The notes beneath the pieces are model-generated. The model saw only the letters and a program-made list of their open reading frames with translations, was not told the DNA's origin and did not search any database. Made by a program: the position numbers and the translations under genes. A DNA stretch of 64,000 nucleotides, from contig CADAIJ010000009.1 in the NCBI GenBank assembly GCA_902787955.1, forward strand, positions 16,730-80,729, written 5' to 3'. Below are positions 16,154 through 25,684 of the stretch, one piece after another; position 1 is the stretch's first letter; the number at the start of each line of letters is the position of its first letter. Source of the DNA: an uncultured Erysipelotrichaceae bacterium. GTDB taxonomy: Bacteria > Bacillota_I > Bacilli_A > RFN20 > CAG-826.

Positions 16154-17434
16154 TTATTTCTTAAGGTTATTCTCTAATAAGAATTCTTGTAATTTACGAT
16201 TTAAGAGATCGTTTTTGAAGGAAGCCAATTGAGGTTTTAAAATTTCTCTAATCTTCTCAACTTCCATCTTGTATTGTTCAGCCATCTTGTTGAGTTCAGC
16301 ATCAACTTCTTCATCGGTGACTGTTAATTTTTCAGATTCGATAATCTTAGAAAGAACGGCGCTAGCAGTAACTTGTTTTTGAGCATCACCTTTAACTTGT
16401 TCTTCCCATTTTTCTTCGGTTAAACCAGTGATATCAAGATATTGTTTGAAATCTAAACCTTGTTGATTTAAACGGCTTTCGGTTTCATGTCTCATTTCAT
16501 GAATTCTTTCTTTAACCGCTTCTTCTGGGAGTTCAATCTTTGAACCTTCAACAATCTTATCTAAGATAGCGTCTAAAGCGTGACCCTTAGCTTGTTGTTC
16601 TTTTTGTTCAAGGATACGAGCTCTTTCATGAGCTTTAAGTTCATCAACAGTTTTAACACCTTCAATATTGAGTTCTTTAATGAGTTCTTCATCGAGTTCT
16701 GGTAAAACTTTTTCTTTAACTTCGTGAACTTTAACTTTAAAGATAGCGTCTTTTCCAGCGAGGGATTCGACATATTGTTTTGGGAAAGTGACTTTAACTT
16801 CAACTTCTTCTTCCGCGGATTTACCGATTAATTGATCTTCGAATCCAGGGATGAAAGTGTTGGAGCCAAGTTCGAGAGAGTAGTTTTCAGCTTTACCACC
16901 ATCGAATGGAACACCGTCAACACTACCTTCGAAATCGATAACAACAGTATCGCCTTTTTGAGATGGGCGTTCAGCAAGAACTAAGTTAGCGTTATTTTCA
17001 ACGAGTTTCTTAATGCTAGCTTCAACTTCTTCTTCATTAACTGTTGGGACTTCTTTTTCAACGTTTAAGCCTTTATAAGTACCGAGTTCAACTTCTGGAG
17101 TGGTAATGATAATGAATTTAAGAGTTAATTCAGTATCACTTACTTTAGTAACATCGACAGATGGTTGAGTGAATGGTACTAATTTGGTTTCTTTAAGGAC
17201 TTCTCTAAAGACTGGGTTTAAAGAGTCATTGATAGCGCCATCGAGAACTTTAGCAGGATCAACATGCTTTTTAGCGAGTTCTTTTGGAGCTTTTCCAGGA
17301 CGGAAACCATCGATATGAACTTTAGCAATTTCTTTATCTAATGATTTTTCTTGGGCTTCTTTCCAAAGTTTGCTGTCGACTTCGACTTCGACTTCGTACT
17401 TTGCAGGAGCGACCTTGTTTGATGTGATTTTCAT
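16154..17434 (-). CDS. tig: Trigger factor
   Basis: A protein of 426 aa. The N-terminal ribosome-binding domain carries the signature HIDGFRPGKAP (trigger-factor FRxGKxP, about residues 42-52). The FKBP-type prolyl isomerase domain (QKGDTVVIDFEGSVDGVPFDGGKAENYSLELGSNTFIPGFEDQLIG) spans about 160-240. The rest is the helical chaperone domain. It binds nascent chains at the ribosome exit. It heads the tig-lon-engB operon. Confidence 0.97.
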   Translation of the reverse strand: MKITSNKVAPAKYEVEVEVDSKLWKEAQEKSLDKEIAKVHIDGFRPGKAPKELAKKHVDPAKVLDGAINDSLNPVFREVLKETKLVPFTQPSVDVTKVSDTELTLKFIIITTPEVELGTYKGLNVEKEVPTVNEEEVEASIKKLVENNANLVLAERPSQKGDTVVIDFEGSVDGVPFDGGKAENYSLELGSNTFIPGFEDQLIGKSAEEEVEVKVTFPKQYVESLAGKDAIFKVKVHEVKEKVLPELDEELIKELNIEGVKTVDELKAHERARILEQKEQQAKGHALDAILDKIVEGSKIELPEEAVKERIHEMRHETESRLNQQGLDFKQYLDITGLTEEKWEEQVKGDAQKQVTASAVLSKIIESEKLTVTDEEVDAELNKMAEQYKMEVEKIREILKPQLASFKNDLLNRKLQEFLLENNLKK

Positions 17435-17535
17435 ATATTAAATATATCTCCTTTTAGAATATCGAAAAGAATTATACAAAACGCGTTAATTCGTAGCAAG
17501 TTAAATAATTTATTTAAAACAAATTTGGGAAAATA

Positions 17536-18432
17536 TCAGCTGATGATTTTCTCTATTTTACTAGCGATTTCGTTAATTTTATCGCTTACTTTCACTTCGT
17601 TATTCGCCATATATTTTTTAGATAAATATAAGCACGCTTCAGCGATATCTTTTTCATCTAGTTCATCATTTCTTGGAAAAGAGATTAGATTATATAAGTT
17701 GAAGATATTTAAAGCGTTTTTCTTAACGGTGAAATCGTTTTCGGATAAGTCTTCGATAAATTTATAAATAGTTTTAAATCTAGGGGTTTGATGAGGTGGG
17801 ATTAAACCATTTGGTTTAACTTTGATTAATCCCTCTATTGAAAGAAAGTCTAATTCTTCCTCACATTTATTATCGATTGTAATGGCGAGCGCTACACTTC
17901 TAAGCTCTTGAGGAAGTTTATCGTTTATTAATGTTTTCTTAATACTTTCTTTATAGTCTTTGAATTCATATTTTTCAGTGAAAGAATACGCTTTATAAAG
18001 CTCTATGATATCAGTTGATTCTTCTAAAATTTTATTTAGTTCTTCAAGAGATAATTCTTCATCTGCGACTTTTTTAGCGTCTTCTTCACTTTCGATGAAT
18101 TTATCAAGTTCTTGAAATGTCTCCTCTACTTCCTGAGAAATATATGGGAGATTCTTATAATAATCTAAGGCTTTAAAAGCTTTAGTGAATTGATCCATAT
18201 AAACGAGAGTTTTAACATGAAGCTTAATCGTTTTTACTGGTTCATATTTCACTAAGACAGCCTTATTATTCTCGATAGTTTCAAGAACATTTTTATAGTC
18301 GCCTTTTCCAAGATAACCAATCACTTTATAGAATAATAAAGATTCGTCATTAACTTTGTTAAAAGCGTCTAAAAGTTCATCGAATTTACGATCAAACACT
18401 AATTTATCTAAATATTTATTATCTATATTCAT
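17536..18432 (-). CDS. TPR-like repeat protein (DUF3196-type)
   Basis: A protein of 298 aa, soluble and strongly helical. The first 130 residues look like tetratricopeptide-type helical hairpins (DKLVFDRKFDELLDAFNKVNDESLLFYKVIGYLGKGDYKNVLETIENNKAVLVKYEPVKTIKLHVKTLVYMDQFTKAFKALDYY). The C-terminal part is a second helical domain. It resembles the DUF3196 proteins of Mollicutes and Bacilli, whose role is unknown. It overlaps the stop of the peroxidase gene by one base, so the two share a transcript. Family call moderate. Confidence 0.55.
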   Translation of the reverse strand: MNIDNKYLDKLVFDRKFDELLDAFNKVNDESLLFYKVIGYLGKGDYKNVLETIENNKAVLVKYEPVKTIKLHVKTLVYMDQFTKAFKALDYYKNLPYISQEVEETFQELDKFIESEEDAKKVADEELSLEELNKILEESTDIIELYKAYSFTEKYEFKDYKESIKKTLINDKLPQELRSVALAITIDNKCEEELDFLSIEGLIKVKPNGLIPPHQTPRFKTIYKFIEDLSENDFTVKKNALNIFNLYNLISFPRNDELDEKDIAEACLYLSKKYMANNEVKVSDKINEIASKIEKIIS

Positions 18433-18908
18433 TAGCCTAATAATTCTGCTACTTTAGCGTCGAAACTTTCTGGTTTTTCTGCTGGACCAAAACGATTGAC
18501 AATATTACCATCGCGGTCCACTAAAAACTTAGTGAAGTTCCATTTAATCTTTTTGCCAGTATCGACAGGACAGTTTTCTTTTAAATAAGTATAAAGTGGG
18601 TGTTCGTTTTTGCCATTAACATCAATCTTTTCAAATTGAGGGAATGCAATCGCAAAACGTAAAACACAGGCATCATGAATCTCTTCACTTGTTCCTGGAG
18701 CTTGTTTAAAGAATTGGTTGCATGGGAAATCTAAAATCTCAAAACCTTGATCTTTATATTTAGCATACATTGCTTCTAAAGCATCATATTGAGGGGTAAA
18801 ACCACACTTGGTAGCAGTGTTAACAATTAATAATACTTTTCCTTTATATTTTTCTAAGGAAACTTCATAGCCTTTATAATCATTTACTTTGAAATCATAA
18901 ATTGACAT
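18432..18908 (-). CDS. Glutathione-peroxidase-family thiol peroxidase
   Basis: A protein of 158 aa. Peroxidatic Cys35 in NTATKCGFTPQY, the LDFPCNQF block with Gln and a second Cys (resolving candidate), and WNFTKFLVDRDGNIVNRFGP with the Trp/Asn of the catalytic tetrad. Cys replaces selenocysteine, as in most bacterial members, which usually use thioredoxin. It detoxifies peroxides in the cytoplasm. It heads a two-gene unit with the DUF3196-type gene. An isolated terminator hairpin lies about 80 bases upstream on the same strand. Confidence 0.95.
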   Translation of the reverse strand: MSIYDFKVNDYKGYEVSLEKYKGKVLLIVNTATKCGFTPQYDALEAMYAKYKDQGFEILDFPCNQFFKQAPGTSEEIHDACVLRFAIAFPQFEKIDVNGKNEHPLYTYLKENCPVDTGKKIKWNFTKFLVDRDGNIVNRFGPAEKPESFDAKVAELLG

Positions 18909-18989
18909 ATTCTCGTCCTCCTAAATTTTACTGATACTATAGTATCGATTATTAAAAAGTGATGCAAGCAATATGCATTTTAGATAAAA

Positions 18990-19025
18990 GAAAAAACCAA
19001 CAACATAAAGGGGGGATGTTGTTGG
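18990..19025 (-). terminator. Orphan terminator-like hairpin upstream of the peroxidase gene
   Basis: Minus-strand CCAACAACAT and ATGTTGTTGG form a 10-bp stem with a CCCCCCTTT loop followed by TTTTTTCTTTT. No minus-strand gene lies upstream (clpB is divergent), so it is either an attenuator in a long peroxidase leader or the end of an unseen small transcript. Confidence 0.65.
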
Positions 19026-19114
19026 CGATAATAATTGTAGTTCATTAGGCAAAAATTTCAACAGAAAAATAATTATATTTTACTTTTTAAAATCAATAGT
19101 AAAGTTTTAAATTT

Positions 19115-19141
19115 TTAGCACTCTCTATTGACGAGTGCCAA
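19115..19141 (+). promoter_or_regulatory. CIRCE operator 1 (HrcA site) of clpB
   Basis: TTAGCACTC-N9-GAGTGCCAA, one base off the consensus right arm (GAGTGCTAA). It overlaps the -35 element, so HrcA binding would block RNA polymerase. Confidence 0.93.
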
Positions 19142-19155
19142 ATTCGTACTATAAT
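19128..19155 (+). promoter_or_regulatory. clpB promoter
   Basis: TTGACG (19128-19133), 16-base spacer, TATAAT (19150-19155). The -35 lies inside CIRCE 1, and CIRCE 2 begins at the expected transcription start. Confidence 0.85.
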
Positions 19156-19159
19156 ATAG

Positions 19160-19186
19160 TTAGCACTCGAGATATGAGAGTGCCAA
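19160..19186 (+). promoter_or_regulatory. CIRCE operator 2 (HrcA site) of clpB
   Basis: TTAGCACTC-N9-GAGTGCCAA, with the same arms as operator 1 and centres 45 bases apart. It lies between the -10 and the AGGAGG of clpB. Confidence 0.93.
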
Positions 19187-19213
19187 ATTCATGTTAGAAA
19201 AGGAGGTATCTTT

Positions 19214-21328
19214 ATGAATCAAAATGAAATGAACGATTACCAAAATGACGAGAACATCTTAGAGAAGTTTGGTCGAGATATTACTAAAGACTCTAGAGAT
19301 GGAAAAATTGATCCTGTCATCGGTCGAGATGATGAAATCAGAAAAATCATCGAAGTTTTGGCGAGAAAAAATAAGAATAACGTCATTCTATTAGGTGAAC
19401 CTGGTGTCGGCAAAACCGCGATTATCGAAGGTTTAGCGGAAAGAATTGTTAAAAACGACGTTCCTCTTTCTTTAAGAGATAAAACAATCTATGAACTAGA
19501 TATGGGTGCGCTTGTTGCAGGTGCAAAGTATCGTGGTGAATTTGAAGAGAGACTAAAAGCTGTTTTAAACAAAATTAAGGAATCTAATGGAAAGATTATC
19601 TTATTTATTGATGAAATCCATCTAATTGTTGGAGCAGGTCGAACTGATGGTGCTTTAGACGCGGCTAACTTACTTAAACCGATGTTAGCAAGAGGCGACA
19701 TTGATTGTATTGGTGCCACCACATTAAACGAATATCGTAACTATATAGAAAAAGACCGCGCTCTCGAGCGTAGATTCCAACCTGTTTTAGTAGGAGAACC
19801 AACGCTAGAAGACACAATTTCAATTCTTCGTGGTTTAAAAGAGAAATTTGAAACTCATCATGGGGTTAAGATTACCGATAATGCTTTAGTCGCTGCGGTT
19901 AATTTGTCTAATCGATATATCACTAATAGATTTCTTCCAGATAAAGCAATCGATCTAGTAGATGAAGCTTGTGCGATGATTAGAGTAGAAATTGAATCCA
20001 CCCCTACTGAACTTGATGAATTAAGAAGAAAGATTAAACAACTCGAAATTGAAAGAGTAGCACTTAAAAAAGAGAAAGATGAATCCGCTCTTAAACGTCT
20101 TGAAAAACTTGAGTATTCTTTAGAAGAACTTAAGAATAAAGAGAATGAACTCACTAAAAAGTGGGAGAAAGAAAAGAACGAAATCATCGAAGCTAAGAAT
20201 CTTAAGATTGCTCTTGATAAAGCCAAATTCAATTTGAATAATGCTTTCTTAAATGGCGATTACGAGAAAGCTTCTAAACTTCAATATCAAGATATTCCAG
20301 AGATGGAAAAGAAACTTAAAAATATTGAAGAAAATGAGAAGAAAGGCAAAATCTTATCCGAAGTTGTTACGGAAGATGAGATTGCTAAGATAGTCGCTAA
20401 GATGGCTAATATTCCAGTTGGAAAGATTAATGAAAGTGAAAGAGATAAAGTCCTTCATTTGAATGAAACCTTAAGACGTAGAGTTATTGGTCAAGATGAA
20501 GCGATTGATTTAGTTAGTAACGCTATCTTAAGACAAAGAGCAGGCATCAAAGATCAAAATAAACCTATTGGTTCATTTATGTTCCTTGGTCCTACTGGTG
20601 TAGGTAAAACAGAAGTTAGCCGTGCTCTTGCGGAATCCTTATTCGATTCAGAAAGCCATATGATCAGAATTGATATGTCTGAATATATGGAAAAATATAG
20701 CACATCTCGTTTAATTGGTGCCCCACCAGGCTATGTTGGCTATGAAGAAGGTGGCCAATTAACTGAACAAGTAAGAAGAAACCCATATTCAATCGTCTTA
20801 TTCGATGAAATCGAAAAAGCACATCCAGAAGTATTTAACCTCTTACTTCAAATCCTTGATGATGGTAGACTAACCGATTCTCAAGGTCGAGTTGTTGATT
20901 TCAAAAATACAATCATCATTATGACTTCTAATCTTGGTAGTGATTTATTACTCCATAATAGAAGAGATGAAGTTGAAGAATTATTAAGAAGAACATTTAA
21001 GCCAGAATTCCTTAATCGAATTGATGAGATTGTTTACTTCTCACCACTTAATAAGGAAGTTCAACTTAAAGTCACTGAAAAATTACTCAACTTACTTAGT
21101 GAAAGACTTAAAGAAAACTATTATTCCTTCAAGTTTAGCGACACTTTAAAACATTATATTCTTGATTCTGCTTACTCTATTGAATTTGGAGCAAGACCAT
21201 TAAAGAGATTCATTCAAAATAATGTTGAAACTGTTATTGCTAAAGCGATTGTGATGGGAGAAGTCAATACTTCAAGCCTTTACTTAGTTGATTACGAAAA
21301 CGATAAAGTAGTAATCAAAAAGCAATAA
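19214..21328 (+). CDS. clpB: ClpB-type disaggregase lacking the N-domain
   Basis: A protein of 704 aa. NBD1 Walker A GEPGVGKT at 61-68, a long coiled-coil M domain (about 265-385, [40 protein letters not shown]), and NBD2 Walker A GPTGVGKT with the [17 protein letters not shown] pore loop. The M-domain length and lack of an IGL-type ClpP loop support ClpB rather than ClpC/ClpA. The usual 140-residue N-domain is missing and the protein begins straight at NBD1, as in mycoplasma ClpB. With DnaK it resolves aggregates. Two CIRCE sites show HrcA heat-shock control. AGGAGG precedes the ATG. Confidence 0.93.
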   Translation: MNQNEMNDYQNDENILEKFGRDITKDSRDGKIDPVIGRDDEIRKIIEVLARKNKNNVILLGEPGVGKTAIIEGLAERIVKNDVPLSLRDKTIYELDMGALVAGAKYRGEFEERLKAVLNKIKESNGKIILFIDEIHLIVGAGRTDGALDAANLLKPMLARGDIDCIGATTLNEYRNYIEKDRALERRFQPVLVGEPTLEDTISILRGLKEKFETHHGVKITDNALVAAVNLSNRYITNRFLPDKAIDLVDEACAMIRVEIESTPTELDELRRKIKQLEIERVALKKEKDESALKRLEKLEYSLEELKNKENELTKKWEKEKNEIIEAKNLKIALDKAKFNLNNAFLNGDYEKASKLQYQDIPEMEKKLKNIEENEKKGKILSEVVTEDEIAKIVAKMANIPVGKINESERDKVLHLNETLRRRVIGQDEAIDLVSNAILRQRAGIKDQNKPIGSFMFLGPTGVGKTEVSRALAESLFDSESHMIRIDMSEYMEKYSTSRLIGAPPGYVGYEEGGQLTEQVRRNPYSIVLFDEIEKAHPEVFNLLLQILDDGRLTDSQGRVVDFKNTIIIMTSNLGSDLLLHNRRDEVEELLRRTFKPEFLNRIDEIVYFSPLNKEVQLKVTEKLLNLLSERLKENYYSFKFSDTLKHYILDSAYSIEFGARPLKRFIQNNVETVIAKAIVMGEVNTSSLYLVDYENDKVVIKKQ

Positions 21329-21340
21329 GCTTTATTAAAT

Positions 21341-21377
21341 AAAATATGTCCAGGCATCTCGCTTGGGCATATTTTTT
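21341..21377. terminator. Bidirectional terminator after clpB
   Basis: AAATATGTCCA pairs with TGGGCATATTT (two wobble pairs), followed by TTTTTT. It serves clpB and may serve the convergent membrane-protein gene. Confidence 0.8.
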
Positions 21378-21936
21378 ATTCTTCTTTTTTATCTTCTTCG
21401 TCTGGGACTTTTTTCCCATCCGCTTGATTATCTATAGGTTTTTCTTCGTTTTCTTTATTAAGAGCGGCTTCTTTTTCTTTCTTGGCTTCTAAATCAAGCA
21501 AGGCCGCTTCGACAAGAGATGGAAGAGGATGTTTGAAGTGATAATAAGCTTGGAAAGAATACGCTAATGCAATATAGATAAACGCTGATGTCATCCCATA
21601 AAGATAAACTTCATATGGAAGAGCGTTCCAATTAACTAAGCAAATAATATCAAAAGTAATTAAATAAACTCCCAAAGGAAGCATCATAACTTTATCGAGT
21701 AAAGAGTTTCTAGATCTTCTCTTTTTAGATAATAAAACCCAAACGAAATCTGTAATTATCCATAAGCCACCTGCTAAAGTAACAAAGTTAAAGATCATAT
21801 GATGTCTTTCACTTATGGTAATTACTCTAGTTAATTCTAAGGTCGCAATAACAATAAAAACTATCGCGATAACAATGAGTTCAATCGTATAAATTAATTT
21901 CGTCTTTTTAATTTCTTTAAGTTGTTCTTCAGTCAT
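21376..21936 (-). CDS. Hypothetical four-helix membrane protein with acidic tail
   Basis: A protein of 186 aa. Four hydrophobic segments (about 15-35, 48-70, 85-105, 108-130) are followed by a charged Lys/Glu-rich tail from about 145, ending KKVPDEEDKKEE. No family recognised. It stands alone, convergent with clpB. The tail is probably cytoplasmic. Confidence 0.6.
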   Translation of the reverse strand: MTEEQLKEIKKTKLIYTIELIVIAIVFIVIATLELTRVITISERHHMIFNFVTLAGGLWIITDFVWVLLSKKRRSRNSLLDKVMMLPLGVYLITFDIICLVNWNALPYEVYLYGMTSAFIYIALAYSFQAYYHFKHPLPSLVEAALLDLEAKKEKEAALNKENEEKPIDNQADGKKVPDEEDKKEE

Positions 21937-21992
21937 GGTGAATATTCTATTTTATATTTTTATATAAGTAAAGAATGGCGATATTATTCTAC

Positions 21993-22017
21993 AAAAAAAG
22001 TCCCAAACGAGGGACTT
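21993..22017 (-). terminator. Terminator of the DUF308-like gene
   Basis: Minus-strand AAGTCCC-TCGTTT-GGGACTT with seven T's. Confidence 0.9.
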
Positions 22018-22034
22018 CTTATGGGTTTATCTAA

Positions 22035-22568
22035 TTATTTAGCTGTAACAGTTTTGACTCCGTCCTTATCTAAAAGGATCATAACAATCGCATAAATTGC
22101 AAGTAAGATGATTGTGATACCAAAGATAATGGAAACAGCTTGAGCAAATTCAGGAACAGTTAAAAGTAAGATACCAATGACGACAAGTGCAATACCAATA
22201 ACAAGCTTAATGATAAATACAACTAAGACGTCATGCTTGTTAACAAATTTTCCAAAAATACCATCGAGAATGATAATAGAACCACCGACGATAAGAAGAT
22301 ATGGAACAAATGCAAAGATAATTCCAACGGCTTTTGCAACAAGGCAATAAATACCAAGGGCTAAGAATAAGCCACCACCAAAGCCAACATTTGTTAATAA
22401 ACTCTTTGTTCCGACAAAGGAAATTGCTAAGAAAACAACACCAGCGATAATTAAACCAGCACCGACGATAACTGATAAAACATCTGTGGCTAAGCCAAAG
22501 CAGAATAAAATACCAACTACTAAGAGAACGCCAGCTTCAACTAAGGCAATAATCTTTTCTTTTGACAT
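22035..22568 (-). CDS. Six-helix membrane protein (DUF308/HdeD-like)
   Basis: A protein of 177 aa starting MSKEKIIALVEAGVLLVVGILF. The start is set by GGAGG eight bases upstream; the earlier ATG overlaps it. Six short glycine-rich helices in three pairs, with VGAGLIIAGVVFL and VGGSIIILDGIF repeats, are typical of DUF308/HdeD-like proteins. Internal duplication is visible. Function unknown, sometimes linked to acid or membrane stress. Confidence 0.6.
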   Translation of the reverse strand: MSKEKIIALVEAGVLLVVGILFCFGLATDVLSVIVGAGLIIAGVVFLAISFVGTKSLLTNVGFGGGLFLALGIYCLVAKAVGIIFAFVPYLLIVGGSIIILDGIFGKFVNKHDVLVVFIIKLVIGIALVVIGILLLTVPEFAQAVSIIFGITIILLAIYAIVMILLDKDGVKTVTAK

Positions 22569-22663
22569 TGTGTTTACCTCCAATCCAAATAGAAATAATG
22601 CACACGAAATATTAATATTTCAATACCAAATTTTATTTTTTTCAAAGAAAACGCTATCTTTTT

Positions 22664-23869
22664 TTATTCTTTATGTTCGAGATCAGCGAATTTTTCTTTC
22701 ATTGTATCGTTGTTTTTAGTTAATTTACGTACTTCTAAGTTAGGAAGTTGATTCTTTGCTTTTTCAATCCAACCAGTCGCAGTCTTAAATTCTTTTCTAA
22801 ATGTTTCAACCTTTTTAATAATTCCATCGCACATATCATCAACTTCTGAATAAATAGCCGCGGCTCTTTCATAGTCGGTGTTAATCTTATCGGCGATAGT
22901 TTTAACTGCTTCTTCAAAGTTAGTAATATCTAAATTCTCTCTTTGATATGCGATCACTTGTTTTTTATATGCATAAGAATTAAGGGCCATATTTCTAATT
23001 AAACCGATGATGGTAAGGAAGAATTGAGGTCTTACCACAAACATCTTCGGATAACGATGAGAGACATCAACGATACCGTTATTAAATAATTTGCTATCTT
23101 CTTCAAGAGTTGAAACTAAAACGGCATATTCACATCCTTTGGATGTTCTATTCTTATCAAGCTTAGCGTAGAAGTCTTCGTTTTTATGCTTAGTTTTTGT
23201 TGTGTCTTTTTGGTTTTTCATCTCAAACATAATCGACACTACTTCAATTCCATCTTGATAATCTCTAAAGATAAAGTCACCTTTGCCTTCTTCATCAACA
23301 TCATTATCTTTTTCAAAATATGCATTAGGAAAAGCATATGGTCTCATTTCATCAAAGGCATCATGGCAATAGTTTTCGAGTGATTCACCTAAATCTTTAG
23401 TGGAATCGCCCATTCTAAAGTCTTTATATTTTTGGATTTCTTCATCTTTTGCTTTTAATAAGAACTCGTATTTTTCTTTTAATTGTTGAGCGGAGATTTC
23501 ATTATCTTTCTTAGCGTCTTTTACATCGCTTTGAAGTTTAACAATTTCTTGTTCTTTTTTGTTAAGTTCACTCTTAGTGGATTCGAGAGCCTTTGAAACC
23601 GCAAGAGCGAGATCTTTATCCGCACCTTTAAGCTTTTCTTCAAGTACTGAAATAGTAGATTTAAGTTCAGAGATTTGTTTTTCTTGGTTAAGCTTAGCTT
23701 TATTTTGTTCTAAGGCTAATTCAGATTTATATTTTTCTTCGATAAGTTTAGTTTGTTCATTAACTCTTTTATTTACTTCATCTTTTTCAATTTCGTTTAA
23801 TAAAGCATCATAACTACTCTTATCGAGTTTAATAATTTCACCACAATTTGGGCATTTGATTTCCGCCAT
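22664..23869 (-). CDS. DUF2130-family protein with N-terminal zinc ribbon and coiled coil
   Basis: A protein of 401 aa. The N-terminal KCPNCGEIIKL is a half zinc-ribbon. A long coiled coil runs from about 25 to 150. The C-terminal block GDFIFRDYQDGIEVVSIMFEMKNQKDTTKTKHKNEDFYAKLDKNRTSKGCEYAVLVSTLEEDS is the DUF2130 core, which looks like a PD-(D/E)XK nuclease-type fold (E...K with a following D) and is RmuC-like in layout. DNA or RNA processing is possible but unproven. Stands alone between terminator-like hairpins. Confidence 0.75.
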   Translation of the reverse strand: MAEIKCPNCGEIIKLDKSSYDALLNEIEKDEVNKRVNEQTKLIEEKYKSELALEQNKAKLNQEKQISELKSTISVLEEKLKGADKDLALAVSKALESTKSELNKKEQEIVKLQSDVKDAKKDNEISAQQLKEKYEFLLKAKDEEIQKYKDFRMGDSTKDLGESLENYCHDAFDEMRPYAFPNAYFEKDNDVDEEGKGDFIFRDYQDGIEVVSIMFEMKNQKDTTKTKHKNEDFYAKLDKNRTSKGCEYAVLVSTLEEDSKLFNNGIVDVSHRYPKMFVVRPQFFLTIIGLIRNMALNSYAYKKQVIAYQRENLDITNFEEAVKTIADKINTDYERAAAIYSEVDDMCDGIIKKVETFRKEFKTATGWIEKAKNQLPNLEVRKLTKNNDTMKEKFADLEHKE

Positions 23870-23903
23870 AATATAAATCCTCCTTTTTAGATAATAAAAA
23901 TCC

Positions 23904-23968
23904 CTTTTGAATTAACTAATAATGACAATGGTTGATTATAATTATTAATCAATTTCGAGGGATTTTCA
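23904..23968 (-). terminator. Terminator of the antiporter gene, branched
   Basis: Minus-strand GAAAATCCCT pairs with AGGGATTTTTA around a loop that contains an inner hairpin TTGATTA/TATAATCAA. It lies 30 bases after the antiporter stop. Confidence 0.6.
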
Positions 23969-23996
23969 AAGTAATCTAATAAGAGAAGATAATTTT

Positions 23997-25286
23997 CTAT
24001 TCTTCTTTGATTTCGCCCGCTTTTGATAGAGCGTATTTTGCGGTTAATGGTCCAATTAATTCATAGATTAAAGTTGAAGTTAATACGATAGCCATTACTA
24101 AGGCACCAGTTTCTTGAGTGGCTGGGTTTTCACCAAATAATTTAGCAGCGTTTGTCGCTAAACCAATTGCAACACCTGCTTGAGGAACTAAAGCAAAACC
24201 TAAATATTTTTTAACTTGTGGTTCACATTTAGTAAGTGCCGCACCAGAGAACGCTCCAAACCATTTGCCAACAAAACGGGAAACAATATAAACGGCAGCG
24301 ATACCTAAGATTAATAATCCTTCTTCATTAAAGAACACTCTTAAATCTAATGATGCTCCACTTAAAACAAAGAAGAACATATAGATAGGAGAGGTGAAAC
24401 GATCAAGAACATCGAAGGTACGGTAAGAATCTTCACGTAGGTTAGCGTATAACGCACCTGCCATCATGCACATAAGAAGGGATGAAAGTTCAAAGCCACC
24501 TAGCCATTCGTTTTTGAATAAGAAATATAATCCTAAAGCGGCAAAAATAGAGAAAATCACTATAACAAGTCGGTTGTTTCTTGATTTAAAGAATTTATTC
24601 ATAAAGACAATAACAAGTCCTAAAACGGCACCTATTGCAATAGAAATAATTATTTCAAGTAATGGTTTAATAAGCATAGCGTAGAAACTAAAATCTCCAC
24701 CGCCAGCTAAGTTAGTAGCAATTTGGAATAAGACTGCAAATAAGATTAAAGCCGCAGCATCATCTAAAGCTACAACTGGAAGAAGAGTATTAACTAATGG
24801 TCCTTCGGCTCGATATTGTTTAATAACCATTAAGGTAGCGGCTGGCGCTGTAGCAGCGGCAATCGCACTTAAGGTTAAAACAAGTTCGATTTTAATCTTA
24901 TCTGGGAATATAGCGTATAAAACAAATAAAGAAGCTATAACTAAAATAGATGCTCCTAAAGCTTCTAAAATAGTAATAACCACCACTCTTTTTCCAACTG
25001 ATTTAATTGTTTGTCTTTTAAAAGATGTACCAATTGAGAAAGCGATGAAGCCTAGAGCTACTTGGCTAACCCATGATAAAGAATTAACAAATTTATAAAT
25101 AGAGCTGTTATCGATATTATCGTAAGTAAAATTATTAAATAATAATCCGAAGACAAAAGGACCCATAATGATACCAGTGATAATAAAACCGGTGACGTTT
25201 GGGAGTTTAATAATTTTCATTAAGCGTGTTGATAATAAGGCGACAAGTAAAAAACACGCGATATAAAGAAAGATTGATATATCCAT
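23997..25286 (-). CDS. CPA2-type cation:proton antiporter
   Basis: A protein of 429 aa with about twelve membrane helices, as in the Na+/H+ exchanger fold. LPNVTGFIITGIIMGPFVFG near the N-terminus and ALDDAAALILFAVLF (about 175-190, the Asp pair of the ion site) are CPA2 hallmarks. LGFALVPQAGVAIGLATNAAKLFG is the later conserved helix. It exchanges Na+ or K+ for protons at the membrane. No TrkA or UspA domain is attached. The small gene directly upstream abuts it (TAA-ATG) and may be its regulator. Confidence 0.9.
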   Translation of the reverse strand: MDISIFLYIACFLLVALLSTRLMKIIKLPNVTGFIITGIIMGPFVFGLLFNNFTYDNIDNSSIYKFVNSLSWVSQVALGFIAFSIGTSFKRQTIKSVGKRVVVITILEALGASILVIASLFVLYAIFPDKIKIELVLTLSAIAAATAPAATLMVIKQYRAEGPLVNTLLPVVALDDAAALILFAVLFQIATNLAGGGDFSFYAMLIKPLLEIIISIAIGAVLGLVIVFMNKFFKSRNNRLVIVIFSIFAALGLYFLFKNEWLGGFELSSLLMCMMAGALYANLREDSYRTFDVLDRFTSPIYMFFFVLSGASLDLRVFFNEEGLLILGIAAVYIVSRFVGKWFGAFSGAALTKCEPQVKKYLGFALVPQAGVAIGLATNAAKLFGENPATQETGALVMAIVLTSTLIYELIGPLTAKYALSKAGEIKEE

Positions 25287-25616
25287 TTAAATTGTGCCTT
25301 CGTAATCCTTGAGTTCATATGTATACATGAACCCTTTAATGCGCTTAAAGTTGTCAGTAGATTCACGAATAATCTTTTTTAAAGGTTCAACTCGATCATT
25401 TTCTACGACAAATATACAGAAAATAGAAGCTAAATATTCATCTTTTTCAAAATGTCTTAAAGTATAGAAATTGTGTTCTTCAGGTAAGGTGTCAACTGCG
25501 TGACGAATGGATTCAGTATTAATTAATGTACCGTTAAAGCCATCTTCACGTAATAATTCGAGAGTGTGGAATGCATCTTCTGTGCTTTTAAGAACGAGAT
25601 ATAAAGCAGTTTTCAT
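25287..25616 (-). CDS. Small protein coupled to the antiporter, PII/ACT-like in size
   Basis: A protein of 109 aa. MKTALYLVLKSTEDAFHTLELLREDGFNGTLINTESI has the beta-alpha-beta start of PII, CutA or ACT-like ferredoxin folds, and the middle and end repeat this pattern. No confident family. Its stop abuts the antiporter start, so translation is coupled. A ligand-sensing partner of the antiporter is a reasonable guess. The ribosome site is CGAGGAT, 11 bases before the ATG. Confidence 0.5.
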   Translation of the reverse strand: MKTALYLVLKSTEDAFHTLELLREDGFNGTLINTESIRHAVDTLPEEHNFYTLRHFEKDEYLASIFCIFVVENDRVEPLKKIIRESTDNFKRIKGFMYTYELKDYEGTI

Positions 25617-25684
25617 AATTTGTAATCCTCGGAGGATATTGTATACCTATTTTTTTATTTGTTAATAAAAGAGTAGAATTTCAT

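Noticed and set aside
17521..17540. Sixth copy of the palindrome family
   Set aside because: Only TTTGGGAAAATAT matches; there are no arms and no second half, and AT-rich chance is likely.
21993..22017. Palindrome-family copy beside the DUF308-like gene
   Set aside because: GTCCC/GGGAC plus TTCTTATGGG looks similar, but the structure is a simple terminator with a seven-base stem and no AAAAAT core.
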